Shown one piece after another: positions 8,491 to 15,461 of a stretch of DNA of 64,000 nucleotides. Position 1 is the first letter of the stretch, and each line of letters begins with the position of its first letter. The notes below the pieces were generated by a model. That model worked only from the letters and a program-made list of their open reading frames with translations, ran no database searches and was not told where the DNA came from. Both the position numbers and the translations under genes were made by a program. Origin of the DNA: Paenibacillus nasutitermitis (GTDB lineage Bacteria; Bacillota; Bacilli; Paenibacillales; Paenibacillaceae); NCBI RefSeq assembly GCF_014641075.1, contig NZ_BMHP01000004.1, positions 310,001-374,000 on the forward strand, given 5' to 3'.

Positions 8491-11203
8491 TTCATCTGCC
8501 AATCGCATAGACAGCAAGGGGGATGCCGCGAAGGAGGCCGGTTTTTTTGCCGGCGGCCCGCGCAGACTGGTGACCAGCCTGCTGTTGTTTGGTCTGTTCA
8601 CGGAGTGGCTGCTTCCGCTGAGGCAGTTGACGGCCTATACCGAGCTTTACCGGATCAGTCCGGTTATTGCGGCGATCGGCTGTTTTTTGGCAGTGGGACT
8701 TTTGGTGCCGCCTCTTTGGATTTCCCTGCTGCTGAACTCGGCGGTATGCCTGGTGACCGTTCTGCTGCTGTTCGGCGTCCAGACGCCATCGCTGGCAGAT
8801 GCTTTCGTTCAGCTTGTTGCGGCGCTGCGGGACGATGCGGCCGGGGTGCTTGAAGGGACGCTGAGCCTTAGCGGCGAAACGCGCACCCTGATGCTGATCA
8901 CGGGGATCGGCATGATGGCGGCCGCGATCCAGTCCCTCGTCTGGCTGCGTCAATGGGGACCAGGACTTGCGCTGCTGACGGGAATGTATTTGCTGGCTTT
9001 ATCCGCAATATTCGGCATTGACGTCCTGCCAGGGCTGATTCGCACCAGTGTGGAGGGTCTGGTGCTGGGGATGCTGCTGACCGTACCGCGGGTGGAGCGG
9101 CTGCTTGGCCCCATCGACAGCTTTAAAGGGCGGGGAAGGCAGCTGGCAGGCTGGCCGTCCGGCTGGTGGAGCGCTGCTGCCTGGGCAGTCGTTCTGCTGA
9201 TGGCCGGCGGATTGTGGACCGCTTACCGGGCCGAGCCATCCGACAAGCAGGCACCTTGGGCGGTGGATGCCATAGATTGGGGAACAAACCGGCTGCTTGA
9301 CAGGAATACGGAGACAGCCATGAACAGCCGGGAAGAAGGAACCCCGGAGGCAGGCTCGGGGCTAGGTGGAAGCGGGCTGACCGGATATAGCTTCGACGAC
9401 CGCTACCTGGGCGAGTCGATCCGTCCGGATCGCACGGAGCTGTTTAAGGTGCTCGCGACCCGGAGCGCTTATTTGCGTGGAGAAAGCAAGGATACCTATG
9501 AGGGTCAGGGCTGGACGCAAAGCAGGGAGCGGCTGGAATGGCTGCCTCTCCCTCTGATTGCGGCTGCTGGCAGCGCTGTCCGGGCTGCCGGTATAACAGA
9601 TGATGGCGCTGAAGACAGCGGCCCGGTGCTGCGTCAGACGGTCACCGCCTTATATCCTTCCCCGGGCTGGCCGCTGTTCAGCGCAGGCGCCGACGCCAGA
9701 GTAATCTCGCTGCAGCCAGTTGGGTCTGATGCGCCGGCGGCTCGGGGTTACCGGGCAGACGAGGCTGCCGGGGCTCTTTACCCTGAAACGGACAATCAGC
9801 GGATCGGCCAATATACCGTGGAAACGAAGCTGCCGAATTTACGGGCCGAATCGGCAGGGGCCAGTGGATCCGTCCTGCTTGACCCGGAGGATATTGTGCG
9901 CGACTATACACAGCTGCCGGCATCCCTGCCCGCGCGCGTCGGCGAACTGGCAGGTAGGATCGCAGCTACAGCCGACGGCGAAAGATATGAGATTGTCCAG
10001 GCAGTCGAGGCGTATTTGCGCAGTCATTACCGTTATACCCTGCAAGATACGAAGACTCCCCCCGCAGGAGAGGATTTCGTCGATCATTTCCTGTTTGAAC
10101 AAAAGCAGGGATACTGCGTTCATTTTGCTACGGCGATGGCGGTGCTCCTGCGCACGCAGGGCATCCCCGCGCGTTATGTGAAAGGTTTTGCCGCCTCTTC
10201 AGAGCAGGAATTGGAGGCGGGGCAGAGGGCGGATGAGCAGGCAGAGCGGGAAGCGGACGGCGGGGCTGCTGGCGCGGAGGGGATTGGTACGGGAAATTCG
10301 GCTGGAGCAGGAAGCGGTAATCACGGCGGAAACGGGGATGCAGCGGCAGCTGGCATCGAGAGTGGAACCGGTGCGCAGCTGAAGAGCTACACCGTACTTG
10401 CGAGCGATGCGCACGCTTGGGTGGAGGTCTACTTCCCGGGGGTCGGCTGGGTGGCTTTTGAGCCGACCCCGGGTTTCACGGGGCCGGCGGGCGAACCCGG
10501 CCCCGGGGGCGGAGGGGCAGCGGCGGCCGATTCTGCAGCTGCCCTGAAGCAGGGCATGACCGCGACGGCAGGCGAAGCCGCCGCAGCGGACAGCGGCGCG
10601 CGCGCACCCGGCCGCGTCATGCGCGCGGCAGCACAGCTGCAGGCGGCCGCGATGCGGGCCGCCGATACCGCGGCGCGCGAGGCGGCTGCCCTCGCGCAAG
10701 CGGTCCGCAGCGCAGCGGCGGGGCGGCTATGGGCCACAGCCGCGCTGGCCGCTGGCGCCATTGCCGCTGCCGCGGTGCTGGCGGCGGCGTGGCGCAGGCG
10801 CGAACGCTATGCGCTGGCCGCCGCGCTGCGCAAGTACGGCCGCGCGCAGGAAGCGGGCCGGCGCATAGCGGCCCGCGCGTATTTCCTCGCGCTCGCGGAC
10901 GCCTGCTGGCGCGAGCTGCAGGCCGGCTGCGGCGCCAGAGAAGCCGGCCGCACGGCACGCGAGTATGCGGCGGCGCTGAATCTGCCGCCGCATTCGGAAG
11001 AGGCGCGGCTAGTCGCCGATTTCGTTTCTTGGGATGAAGAGGCCAGGTATAACGACGACTGGATAAAGCCGCCTTCTGTGGACCAGCTTGAGCAGCTGAT
11101 CAGCATTGTGCAGCAAGGTTCGCTCGTTAAAGCCATACAGGCGCAAGAGGGGCTGCAGCGAAGACTGGCTCCGGAATCAGCCGCCAAGCCGCAGAAGCCA
11201 TGA
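8471..11203 (+). CDS. Membrane transglutaminase-like protein, TgpA/YebA type
   Basis: The product has 910 residues. The N-terminal third holds about six membrane spans (DUF3488-like), followed by an extracellular transglutaminase core and one more span near residue 760, then a DUF4129-like tail. The core has Cys549 in GYCVHFATA and His648 in DAHAWVEV; the third triad position sits in FEPTPGF, with Glu as in other Firmicute members. Between Cys and His lies an extra Gly/Ala/Glu-rich insert of about 60 residues. The stretch from about residue 675 to 760 is Ala-rich in very GC-rich DNA. ATG 8471 has GGGGGAA upstream; a TTG at 8465 is possible. Last gene of the MoxR operon. Confidence 0.92.
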   Translation: MPVPGSDSSANRIDSKGDAAKEAGFFAGGPRRLVTSLLLFGLFTEWLLPLRQLTAYTELYRISPVIAAIGCFLAVGLLVPPLWISLLLNSAVCLVTVLLLFGVQTPSLADAFVQLVAALRDDAAGVLEGTLSLSGETRTLMLITGIGMMAAAIQSLVWLRQWGPGLALLTGMYLLALSAIFGIDVLPGLIRTSVEGLVLGMLLTVPRVERLLGPIDSFKGRGRQLAGWPSGWWSAAAWAVVLLMAGGLWTAYRAEPSDKQAPWAVDAIDWGTNRLLDRNTETAMNSREEGTPEAGSGLGGSGLTGYSFDDRYLGESIRPDRTELFKVLATRSAYLRGESKDTYEGQGWTQSRERLEWLPLPLIAAAGSAVRAAGITDDGAEDSGPVLRQTVTALYPSPGWPLFSAGADARVISLQPVGSDAPAARGYRADEAAGALYPETDNQRIGQYTVETKLPNLRAESAGASGSVLLDPEDIVRDYTQLPASLPARVGELAGRIAATADGERYEIVQAVEAYLRSHYRYTLQDTKTPPAGEDFVDHFLFEQKQGYCVHFATAMAVLLRTQGIPARYVKGFAASSEQELEAGQRADEQAEREADGGAAGAEGIGTGNSAGAGSGNHGGNGDAAAAGIESGTGAQLKSYTVLASDAHAWVEVYFPGVGWVAFEPTPGFTGPAGEPGPGGGGAAAADSAAALKQGMTATAGEAAAADSGARAPGRVMRAAAQLQAAAMRAADTAAREAAALAQAVRSAAAGRLWATAALAAGAIAAAAVLAAAWRRRERYALAAALRKYGRAQEAGRRIAARAYFLALADACWRELQAGCGAREAGRTAREYAAALNLPPHSEEARLVADFVSWDEEARYNDDWIKPPSVDQLEQLISIVQQGSLVKAIQAQEGLQRRLAPESAAKPQKP

Positions 11204-11258
11204 GAGCGCCAAATGTTTCACAGCCGTGGCTGGAAAATGCCTCGCAATAAGGAATTTA

Positions 11259-11286
11259 TTGACACGCAAGCCTCAAGGCGTATACT
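11259..11286 (+). promoter_or_regulatory. Strong sigma-A promoter of a short transcript
   Basis: A consensus -35 TTGACA (11259-11264), 16-bp spacer and -10 TATACT (11281-11286) predict a start near 11293. The only thing downstream before a terminator is about 125 bp, so this promoter drives a very short RNA. Confidence 0.7.
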
Positions 11287-11322
11287 GGAAATATCTATTT
11301 ATGAAGGGAGTGAGAACCCGTA

Positions 11323-11400
11323 ATGATGAATGCAGCCAGCCTGAGTTTACATGGATGTACCCTTTGTTGCCTCTCACTTCTACGGTCGGAGCTTTTGTGA
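11323..11400 (+). CDS. Possible 25-residue peptide within the short transcript
   Basis: ATG at 11323 (or 11326) lies 12 nt after AGGGAG and opens a 25-codon frame that ends in TGA before the terminator. The predicted peptide contains three cysteines in GCTLCC and ends LLRSELL. It is too short to judge by composition, and the spacing of the ribosome binding site is a little long. It could be a leader peptide or a chance frame inside a small RNA. Confidence 0.3.
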   Translation: MMNAASLSLHGCTLCCLSLLRSELL

Positions 11401-11416
11401 TGCGAAGAATAGTTGA

Positions 11417-11443
11417 GCCCGGGCGATAATCGCCCGGGCTTTT
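11417..11443 (+). terminator. Intrinsic terminator of the short transcript
   Basis: GCCCGGGCGA and TCGCCCGGGC pair perfectly around a TAA loop and are followed by TTTT. This is a strong intrinsic terminator. Confidence 0.85.
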
Positions 11444-11479
11444 AATATGAGCACGTATAAGTTTTCCGGCTTACACGAT

Positions 11480-11544
11480 GTTTATATTATTGGAAAAAAA
11501 GCGCGTATCACCTTCCTTAGGACGGCTATAGCCTTCTCTACTGG
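11480..11544 (+). repeat. Two-stem dispersed element, copy 4 (decayed)
   Basis: The order of motifs (TTTATATTA, an A-rich 5' arm, AGGACGGC, TATAGCC, TTCTC, CTGG) matches the copies at 3989, 51931 and 57321 with several changes. The inner hairpin survives as GGCTATAGCC. The upstream string ATAAGTTTTC is shared with the copy at 57321. Confidence 0.5.
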
Positions 11545-11648
11545 TTATACAGGATATTATCTTTGATAAGTCCACGGGGGATGTTTGGTGGAATAGGGGG
11601 AGTACTGGCACAACATGGAGGGGGCGGGACCGCGGAGGGTGTGTCGGC

Positions 11649-11836
11649 TCCAGCAAGGAATTTCCTTCATACAGACGGGAAACCGGAAAGGGAGCGCATG
11701 CAAGCGGGATTTTCCTTGTTGCAGAGGCGGAATTCATGAAGAGGCAGCCCCGATAGCACTCCAGCAAGGCATTTCCTTCTTACAGACAGAAATCCGTGGA
11801 AAAGCGAATGCAAGCAGGATTTTCCTTGCTGCAGCA
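11649..11836. repeat. Two tandem inverted-pair repeat modules, 110-bp period
   Basis: Each 78-bp module (11649-11726 and 11759-11836) carries the repeat core once reversed (CTCCAGCAAGG, TTTCCTTC, TACAG) and once forward (CAAGC, GGATTTTCCTTG, TGCAG). The two arms pair over about 13 of 15 positions, so each module can fold into a hairpin. The core belongs to the same family as the seven-unit array at 31763-32114. Chance reading frames through the repeat show similar peptides but lack ribosome binding sites. Confidence 0.7.
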
Positions 11837-12225
11837 ACAAGATGGGGGAATTATGGACCTGTTGTGAGGCTGGATCGAATAACGAGGGGGGGGCGAGAGC
11901 GAGAGGAGCTTTTCTTAACGAAAACAGCCTTGCCCCTGAGTTTGCCCACGCTTCATGGCTTGTATCGCTGTTAAAGCCAAAGCCTTCTCTTCCCGAAGCC
12001 GCATTAAGGGCTGCGTTTGCCGCTCAGTACCCTATCATGCACCAGTATATGTTTTGCCCTCCATCATGAAACGTGACATTTCACGCGCCGCGAATCGCTT
12101 ATATTGCGAGCCCTTTGACAATCCAGCCCCAAGGATAACCAGGTTGAGCGCCTATTCGCCTTGTCATTAAATCCGTACGCAGAAGTGACGGCAGCAACAC
12201 TTTCCTGATGGAGGTTTTGCTGAAG
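11837..12225. other. Noncoding stretch before the phosphotransferase gene
   Basis: I see no gene with a ribosome binding site, no terminator and no clear promoter here. Short open frames exist in plus orientation but have no supporting signals. The segment may hold the promoter of the kinase gene at 12226. Confidence 0.4.
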
Positions 12226-13236
12226 ATGATGAAATTAAGCACAATGAAAGCTGTAATGGATACGGTCAATGATCAATGGTGGAGCCCGGTAGCCGAGCAA
12301 ATCGCCGAGCCATGGAACTGCGATCCTGGAACGGTGCTCTGTCTGCGAAACAGCGCTAATTTTGTATTTGTTTGCCGCCGGGGCGGCGTGCTTCATTATT
12401 TGCGGTTTAATGAAGACGGGGAGCGCTCTGTCGAGCAGATTGAATCCGAAATCGCCATATTGCGGCATCTGGACAATGGGTCTCTGCGGATTGCCCAGCC
12501 CGTACTCTCCATAAACGGCAACTTTGTCGAGACGGCATCGACTGCCATCGGCATGTACCATGCGGTTGTTTTTGAAGCGCTGCCGGGTGAGCATCCCGAC
12601 ATCAGCGAAATGGATGAAACGCATTTCCGGATGTGGGGCTGCGCTGTCGGACGGCTGCATGCCGGCTTTCACAAGATGCCGGAATCCCTGCGGGATAACC
12701 GTCCCGGTTGGGAAGACCGCATGAATGCCGCGGCAGTCAACCTGCCCCCTCATGAACAAGCAGCCTTGCGAGAGCTGGCCCGTGTAACGGCCTGGGCCCG
12801 GCAGCTTCCTGACGGCAATGACCAATATGGCCTTGTCCATTATGATTTGGAGCCGGACAATTACCGCTGGGATGGTACTGCCATCGGAATTTTGGACTTC
12901 GATGATTGCTGCCGGCACTGGTATGCAGCGGATATTGCCAATGCGCTGGGCGGGTTATCCGAGAACGAGGACGATCTTGACCTCCGGCATCCGGGTGTGC
13001 AAGCGTTCCTCGCCGGCTATGAGTCCGAGAAGAGACTCGATCCTGAGCTGCTGAAAGAGCTGGAATGGTTCAGGAGGATGGATCAGATCTACTGCTTTGC
13101 GGAGCTGCTCCAGGTACTGGACGTGGAGGAGCATAATGGTGAACCTATCTGGTTGACGACGCTCAGAAACAAGCTGGCTCGCGTTGTCCATCAGCAGAGG
13201 GAGCGCTTTGCGCGATTGGATGCCTTGGAAGGATAA
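12226..13236 (+). CDS. APH-fold phosphotransferase of unknown substrate
   Basis: The product is a 336-residue protein with the aminoglycoside phosphotransferase / homoserine kinase-like fold. The catalytic loop reads HYDLEPDN, with Asp as the likely base, and the metal-binding segment reads ILDFDDC. The N-lobe has an FVFVCR-type beta strand followed by a Glu-rich helix. ATG 12226 (or 12229) is preceded by GGAGG at 11 nt; an ATG at 12208 lies upstream of that site and is less likely. Family members phosphorylate small hydroxylated molecules such as choline, homoserine or drugs. Nothing here selects one. The gene stands alone between the MoxR operon and guaA. Confidence 0.85.
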   Translation: MMKLSTMKAVMDTVNDQWWSPVAEQIAEPWNCDPGTVLCLRNSANFVFVCRRGGVLHYLRFNEDGERSVEQIESEIAILRHLDNGSLRIAQPVLSINGNFVETASTAIGMYHAVVFEALPGEHPDISEMDETHFRMWGCAVGRLHAGFHKMPESLRDNRPGWEDRMNAAAVNLPPHEQAALRELARVTAWARQLPDGNDQYGLVHYDLEPDNYRWDGTAIGILDFDDCCRHWYAADIANALGGLSENEDDLDLRHPGVQAFLAGYESEKRLDPELLKELEWFRRMDQIYCFAELLQVLDVEEHNGEPIWLTTLRNKLARVVHQQRERFARLDALEG

Positions 13237-13252
13237 TCAGGCAATAAAAAAA

Positions 13253-13347
13253 GGACAGCGTGTTCCGGAAGCCGCCCGGAGGCAGGCGTTCCCGTTCCAT
13301 TTCCATGAGGTGCCGGGGGAATCGCCTGCCCCACGCCTTGACTGTCC
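13253..13347 (-). other. Long imperfect hairpin with a T tract in minus orientation
   Basis: Outer pairs GGACAG/CTGTCC and CGTG/CACG enclose GGCAGGCG/CGCCTGCC extended by TTCCC/GGGAA with a bulge. Read on the minus strand the hairpin is followed by TTTTTTT (13252-13246), as in an intrinsic terminator, although no minus-strand gene lies upstream. It overlaps the -35 of the guaA promoter. Confidence 0.5.
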
Positions 13348-13367
13348 CAAACGACGTTATATATAAT
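13338..13367 (+). promoter_or_regulatory. Sigma-A promoter of guaA
   Basis: TTGACT (13338-13343), an 18-bp spacer and a perfect TATAAT (13362-13367) form a strong promoter about 105 bp upstream of guaA. Confidence 0.75.
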
Positions 13368-13383
13368 GATCACAATTGATTTT

Positions 13384-13423
13384 CCCGTATATGCTTCCGA
13401 AGCGGGATGTTTTTTTGGCCCGC
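13384..13423 (+). promoter_or_regulatory. Possible attenuator in the guaA leader
   Basis: Three segments can pair in two exclusive ways: CCCG (13384-13387) with CGGG (13403-13406), followed by seven T residues (13410-13416), or GCGGG (13402-13406) with CCCGC (13419-13423). The first resembles a weak terminator and the second would disrupt it. The stems are short, so this is tentative. Confidence 0.3.
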
Positions 13424-13472
13424 AGGATCAGATATCTGAAGTATAGCAATACATCCTATAGGAGGCTCGGCA

Positions 13473-15011
13473 ATGGACAAGCCAAATGAAATGATCATTG
13501 TTCTCGATTTCGGGGGACAATACAACCAGTTAATCGCAAGGCGTATTCGGGATCTGGGCGTTTACAGCGAACTGCTCCCTTATAACACACCGGTGGAGCG
13601 GATCCGCGAACTGCAGCCGAAAGGCATCGTGTTCTCGGGAGGACCGGCCAGTGTCTATGAGGAAAAATCACCGCTTGTGGACCCCGCCATTTATGAGCTG
13701 GGGCTGCCGATCTTCGGCATCTGCTACGGCATGCAGCTGATGTCCCATCAACTGAACGGCAAGGTTGAACGCGCGGGCAAACGCGAGTACGGCAAAGCCG
13801 ATGTGGATTTTGTGATGGATGCCGGCCTGATCCAGGGTCTCGAAAGCCGGCAAACGGTATGGATGAGCCACGGCGACCATGTCGTGCAGCTGCCTGAAGG
13901 CTTCCGCGTGGATGCCAGTACGGAGCATGCTCCCATCGCAGCGATGAGCAACGCGGAGCGCAAGCTGTTTGCGGTTCAGTTCCATCCGGAAGTCCGCCAC
14001 TCTGTTTACGGCAATGAAATGATCCGCAACTTCCTTTATAACGTCTGCGAATGTGAAGGCACATGGAGCATGGAAACCTTTATTGAGGATACGATCCGCG
14101 ATATTCGCGCCCAAGTGGGCACCGGCAAGGTGCTGTGCGCCTTATCAGGTGGCGTCGATTCCTCGGTAGTGGCGATTCTGCTGCATAAGGCGATTGGCGA
14201 TCAGCTGACGTGTATGTTCATCGATCACGGGCTGCTGCGCAAAGGCGAAGCGGACGGCGTCATGGAGACCTTCGTGGGCAAATTCGATATGAAGGTTGTC
14301 AAAATCGATGCCCGTGAACGTTTCCTCGGCAAGCTGGCGGGCGTTGACGATCCGGAGCGGAAACGCAAAATCATCGGCAACGAGTTCATTTATGTGTTCC
14401 AGGAGGAATCCGATAAATTCGAGAATTTTGAATTTCTTGCACAAGGCACGCTCTATACGGATATTGTGGAGAGCGGTACGGCGACGGCCCAAACCATTAA
14501 ATCGCATCATAATGTCGGCGGCCTGCCGGAAGATATCAAATTCAAGCTGGTCGAGCCGCTGAAGGCGCTGTTCAAGGACGAAGTGCGCAAAGTAGGCGAA
14601 GAATGCGGCCTGCCGGATGCAATCGTATGGCGCCAGCCGTTCCCGGGACCAGGCCTTGCGATCCGCGTGCTTGGCGAGGTAACGGAAGAGAAGCTGACGA
14701 TCGTGCGCGAATCCGATGCGATCCTCCGCGATGAAATCGCCAAGGCGGGTCTGGACCGCGAGATTTGGCAGTATTTTACGGCATTGCCGAATATGAAGAG
14801 CGTTGGCGTTATGGGCGATATGCGTACGTATTCCTATACCGTAGGCATCCGCGCCGTTACCTCCATTGATGGCATGACAGCCGATTGGGCCCGCATCCCC
14901 TGGGATGTGCTTGAGAAGATCTCGGTACGTATCGTCAACGAAGTTGATAACGTTAACCGTATCGTCTACGATATCACATCGAAGCCGCCAGCGACGATTG
15001 AGTGGGAATAA
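13473..15011 (+). CDS. guaA: GMP synthase (glutamine-hydrolysing)
   Basis: The 512-residue cytoplasmic enzyme converts XMP to GMP with glutamine and ATP. The N-terminal class I amidotransferase domain has the nucleophile Cys84 in FGICYGMQL and FHPEV for the triad. The ATP pyrophosphatase P-loop SGGVDSS is near residue 226, and the C-terminal dimerisation domain ends NRIVYDITSKPPATIEWE, the canonical GuaA ending. Full length and intact. AGGAGG precedes the ATG. A strong promoter and possible attenuator lie upstream and a terminator follows at 15023. It is next to the purine permease and the pur operon, as in Bacillus. Confidence 0.98.
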   Translation: MDKPNEMIIVLDFGGQYNQLIARRIRDLGVYSELLPYNTPVERIRELQPKGIVFSGGPASVYEEKSPLVDPAIYELGLPIFGICYGMQLMSHQLNGKVERAGKREYGKADVDFVMDAGLIQGLESRQTVWMSHGDHVVQLPEGFRVDASTEHAPIAAMSNAERKLFAVQFHPEVRHSVYGNEMIRNFLYNVCECEGTWSMETFIEDTIRDIRAQVGTGKVLCALSGGVDSSVVAILLHKAIGDQLTCMFIDHGLLRKGEADGVMETFVGKFDMKVVKIDARERFLGKLAGVDDPERKRKIIGNEFIYVFQEESDKFENFEFLAQGTLYTDIVESGTATAQTIKSHHNVGGLPEDIKFKLVEPLKALFKDEVRKVGEECGLPDAIVWRQPFPGPGLAIRVLGEVTEEKLTIVRESDAILRDEIAKAGLDREIWQYFTALPNMKSVGVMGDMRTYSYTVGIRAVTSIDGMTADWARIPWDVLEKISVRIVNEVDNVNRIVYDITSKPPATIEWE

Positions 15012-15022
15012 GATATAATCAT

Positions 15023-15056
15023 GCAGCCTTCTCCTTAGGGAGACAGGCTGTTTTTT
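15023..15056 (+). terminator. Intrinsic terminator after guaA
   Basis: CAGCCT/AGGCTG with an inner CTCC/GGGAG pairing is followed by TTTTTT, a clear intrinsic terminator. Confidence 0.88.
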
Positions 15057-15158
15057 CATTTAATAACCTGAATCAAAGAGGGTTGGCCTCGCAGGGACTT
15101 CACCGCTCGGTTAAACGGCGGACAGGCAATCCTGTAAAATGTTGTTTATCATTTCTTG

Positions 15159-15188
15159 TTGACAGGTTTGTCCCACCCTCTATAGAAT
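15159..15188 (+). promoter_or_regulatory. Sigma-A promoter of the purine permease leader
   Basis: A consensus -35 TTGACA (15159-15164) is followed by TATAGAAT at 15181-15188, read as -10 TATAGA with 16 bp or TAGAAT with 18 bp. It begins just upstream of the riboswitch. Confidence 0.65.
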
Positions 15189-15209
15189 AATGGAGAACTG
15201 CATACATTT

Positions 15210-15273
15210 TCGTATAATCTCAGGAATCGGCCTGGGAGTCTCTACGAGGTCACCGTAAATGATCTGGCTACGA
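15210..15273 (+). promoter_or_regulatory. Guanine-type purine riboswitch for the permease gene
   Basis: The aptamer has the conserved 5' TCGTATAAT, the J1/2 and J2/3 cores, GTCTCTACGAGG, a loop ACCGTAAAT and the closing CTACGA. Both P2 and P3 can form. The specificity base at the position equivalent to 74 is C (15268), which selects guanine or hypoxanthine over adenine. Downstream, GCAAGG/CCTTGC and a GTTGTCTC/GGGACAGC stem lead to a T-rich run at about 15356-15361, a plausible terminator expression platform. Binding of guanine would be expected to switch the permease gene off. Confidence 0.93.
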
Positions 15274-15461
15274 AAAGCAGGAAGAGGAAGCAAGGTTATC
15301 GGTCCACCTTGCCTAAACTACGCGGCGTTGTCTCAATGGGACAGCCCGTAAGTCCTTTTTTCCTGTTTTGCGCGGAACCTGGGAGAACATGCCGATCAAA
15401 GGCATATTTTTTCAGGTTTCTTGCTGTTCTGCACACATTTTTTGGGGAGGGTTATTAAAAA

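Larger units (their letters stand above)
11293..11443 (+). ncRNA. Predicted short transcript of about 150 nt, small RNA or mRNA for a tiny peptide
   Basis: The unit is bounded by a near-consensus promoter at 11259-11286 and a 10-bp-stem intrinsic terminator at 11417-11443. Nothing longer is encoded. I do not recognise a known RNA family. It contains one short frame with a ribosome binding site (11323-11400), so it may be a small-protein mRNA instead of a regulatory RNA. A longer frame from ATG 11301 to 11429 would begin only about 8 nt from the predicted start and end inside the terminator hairpin, so it is less likely. Confidence 0.5.

Noticed and set aside
11301..11429. A 42-residue protein from ATG 11301
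   Set aside because: The start would be only about 8 nt from the predicted transcription start without a ribosome binding site, and the end lies in the terminator hairpin.
11615..12170. Coding regions in the repeat-bearing gap before the kinase
   Set aside because: The frames lie across the inverted-pair repeats, have no ribosome binding site and do not resemble known proteins.
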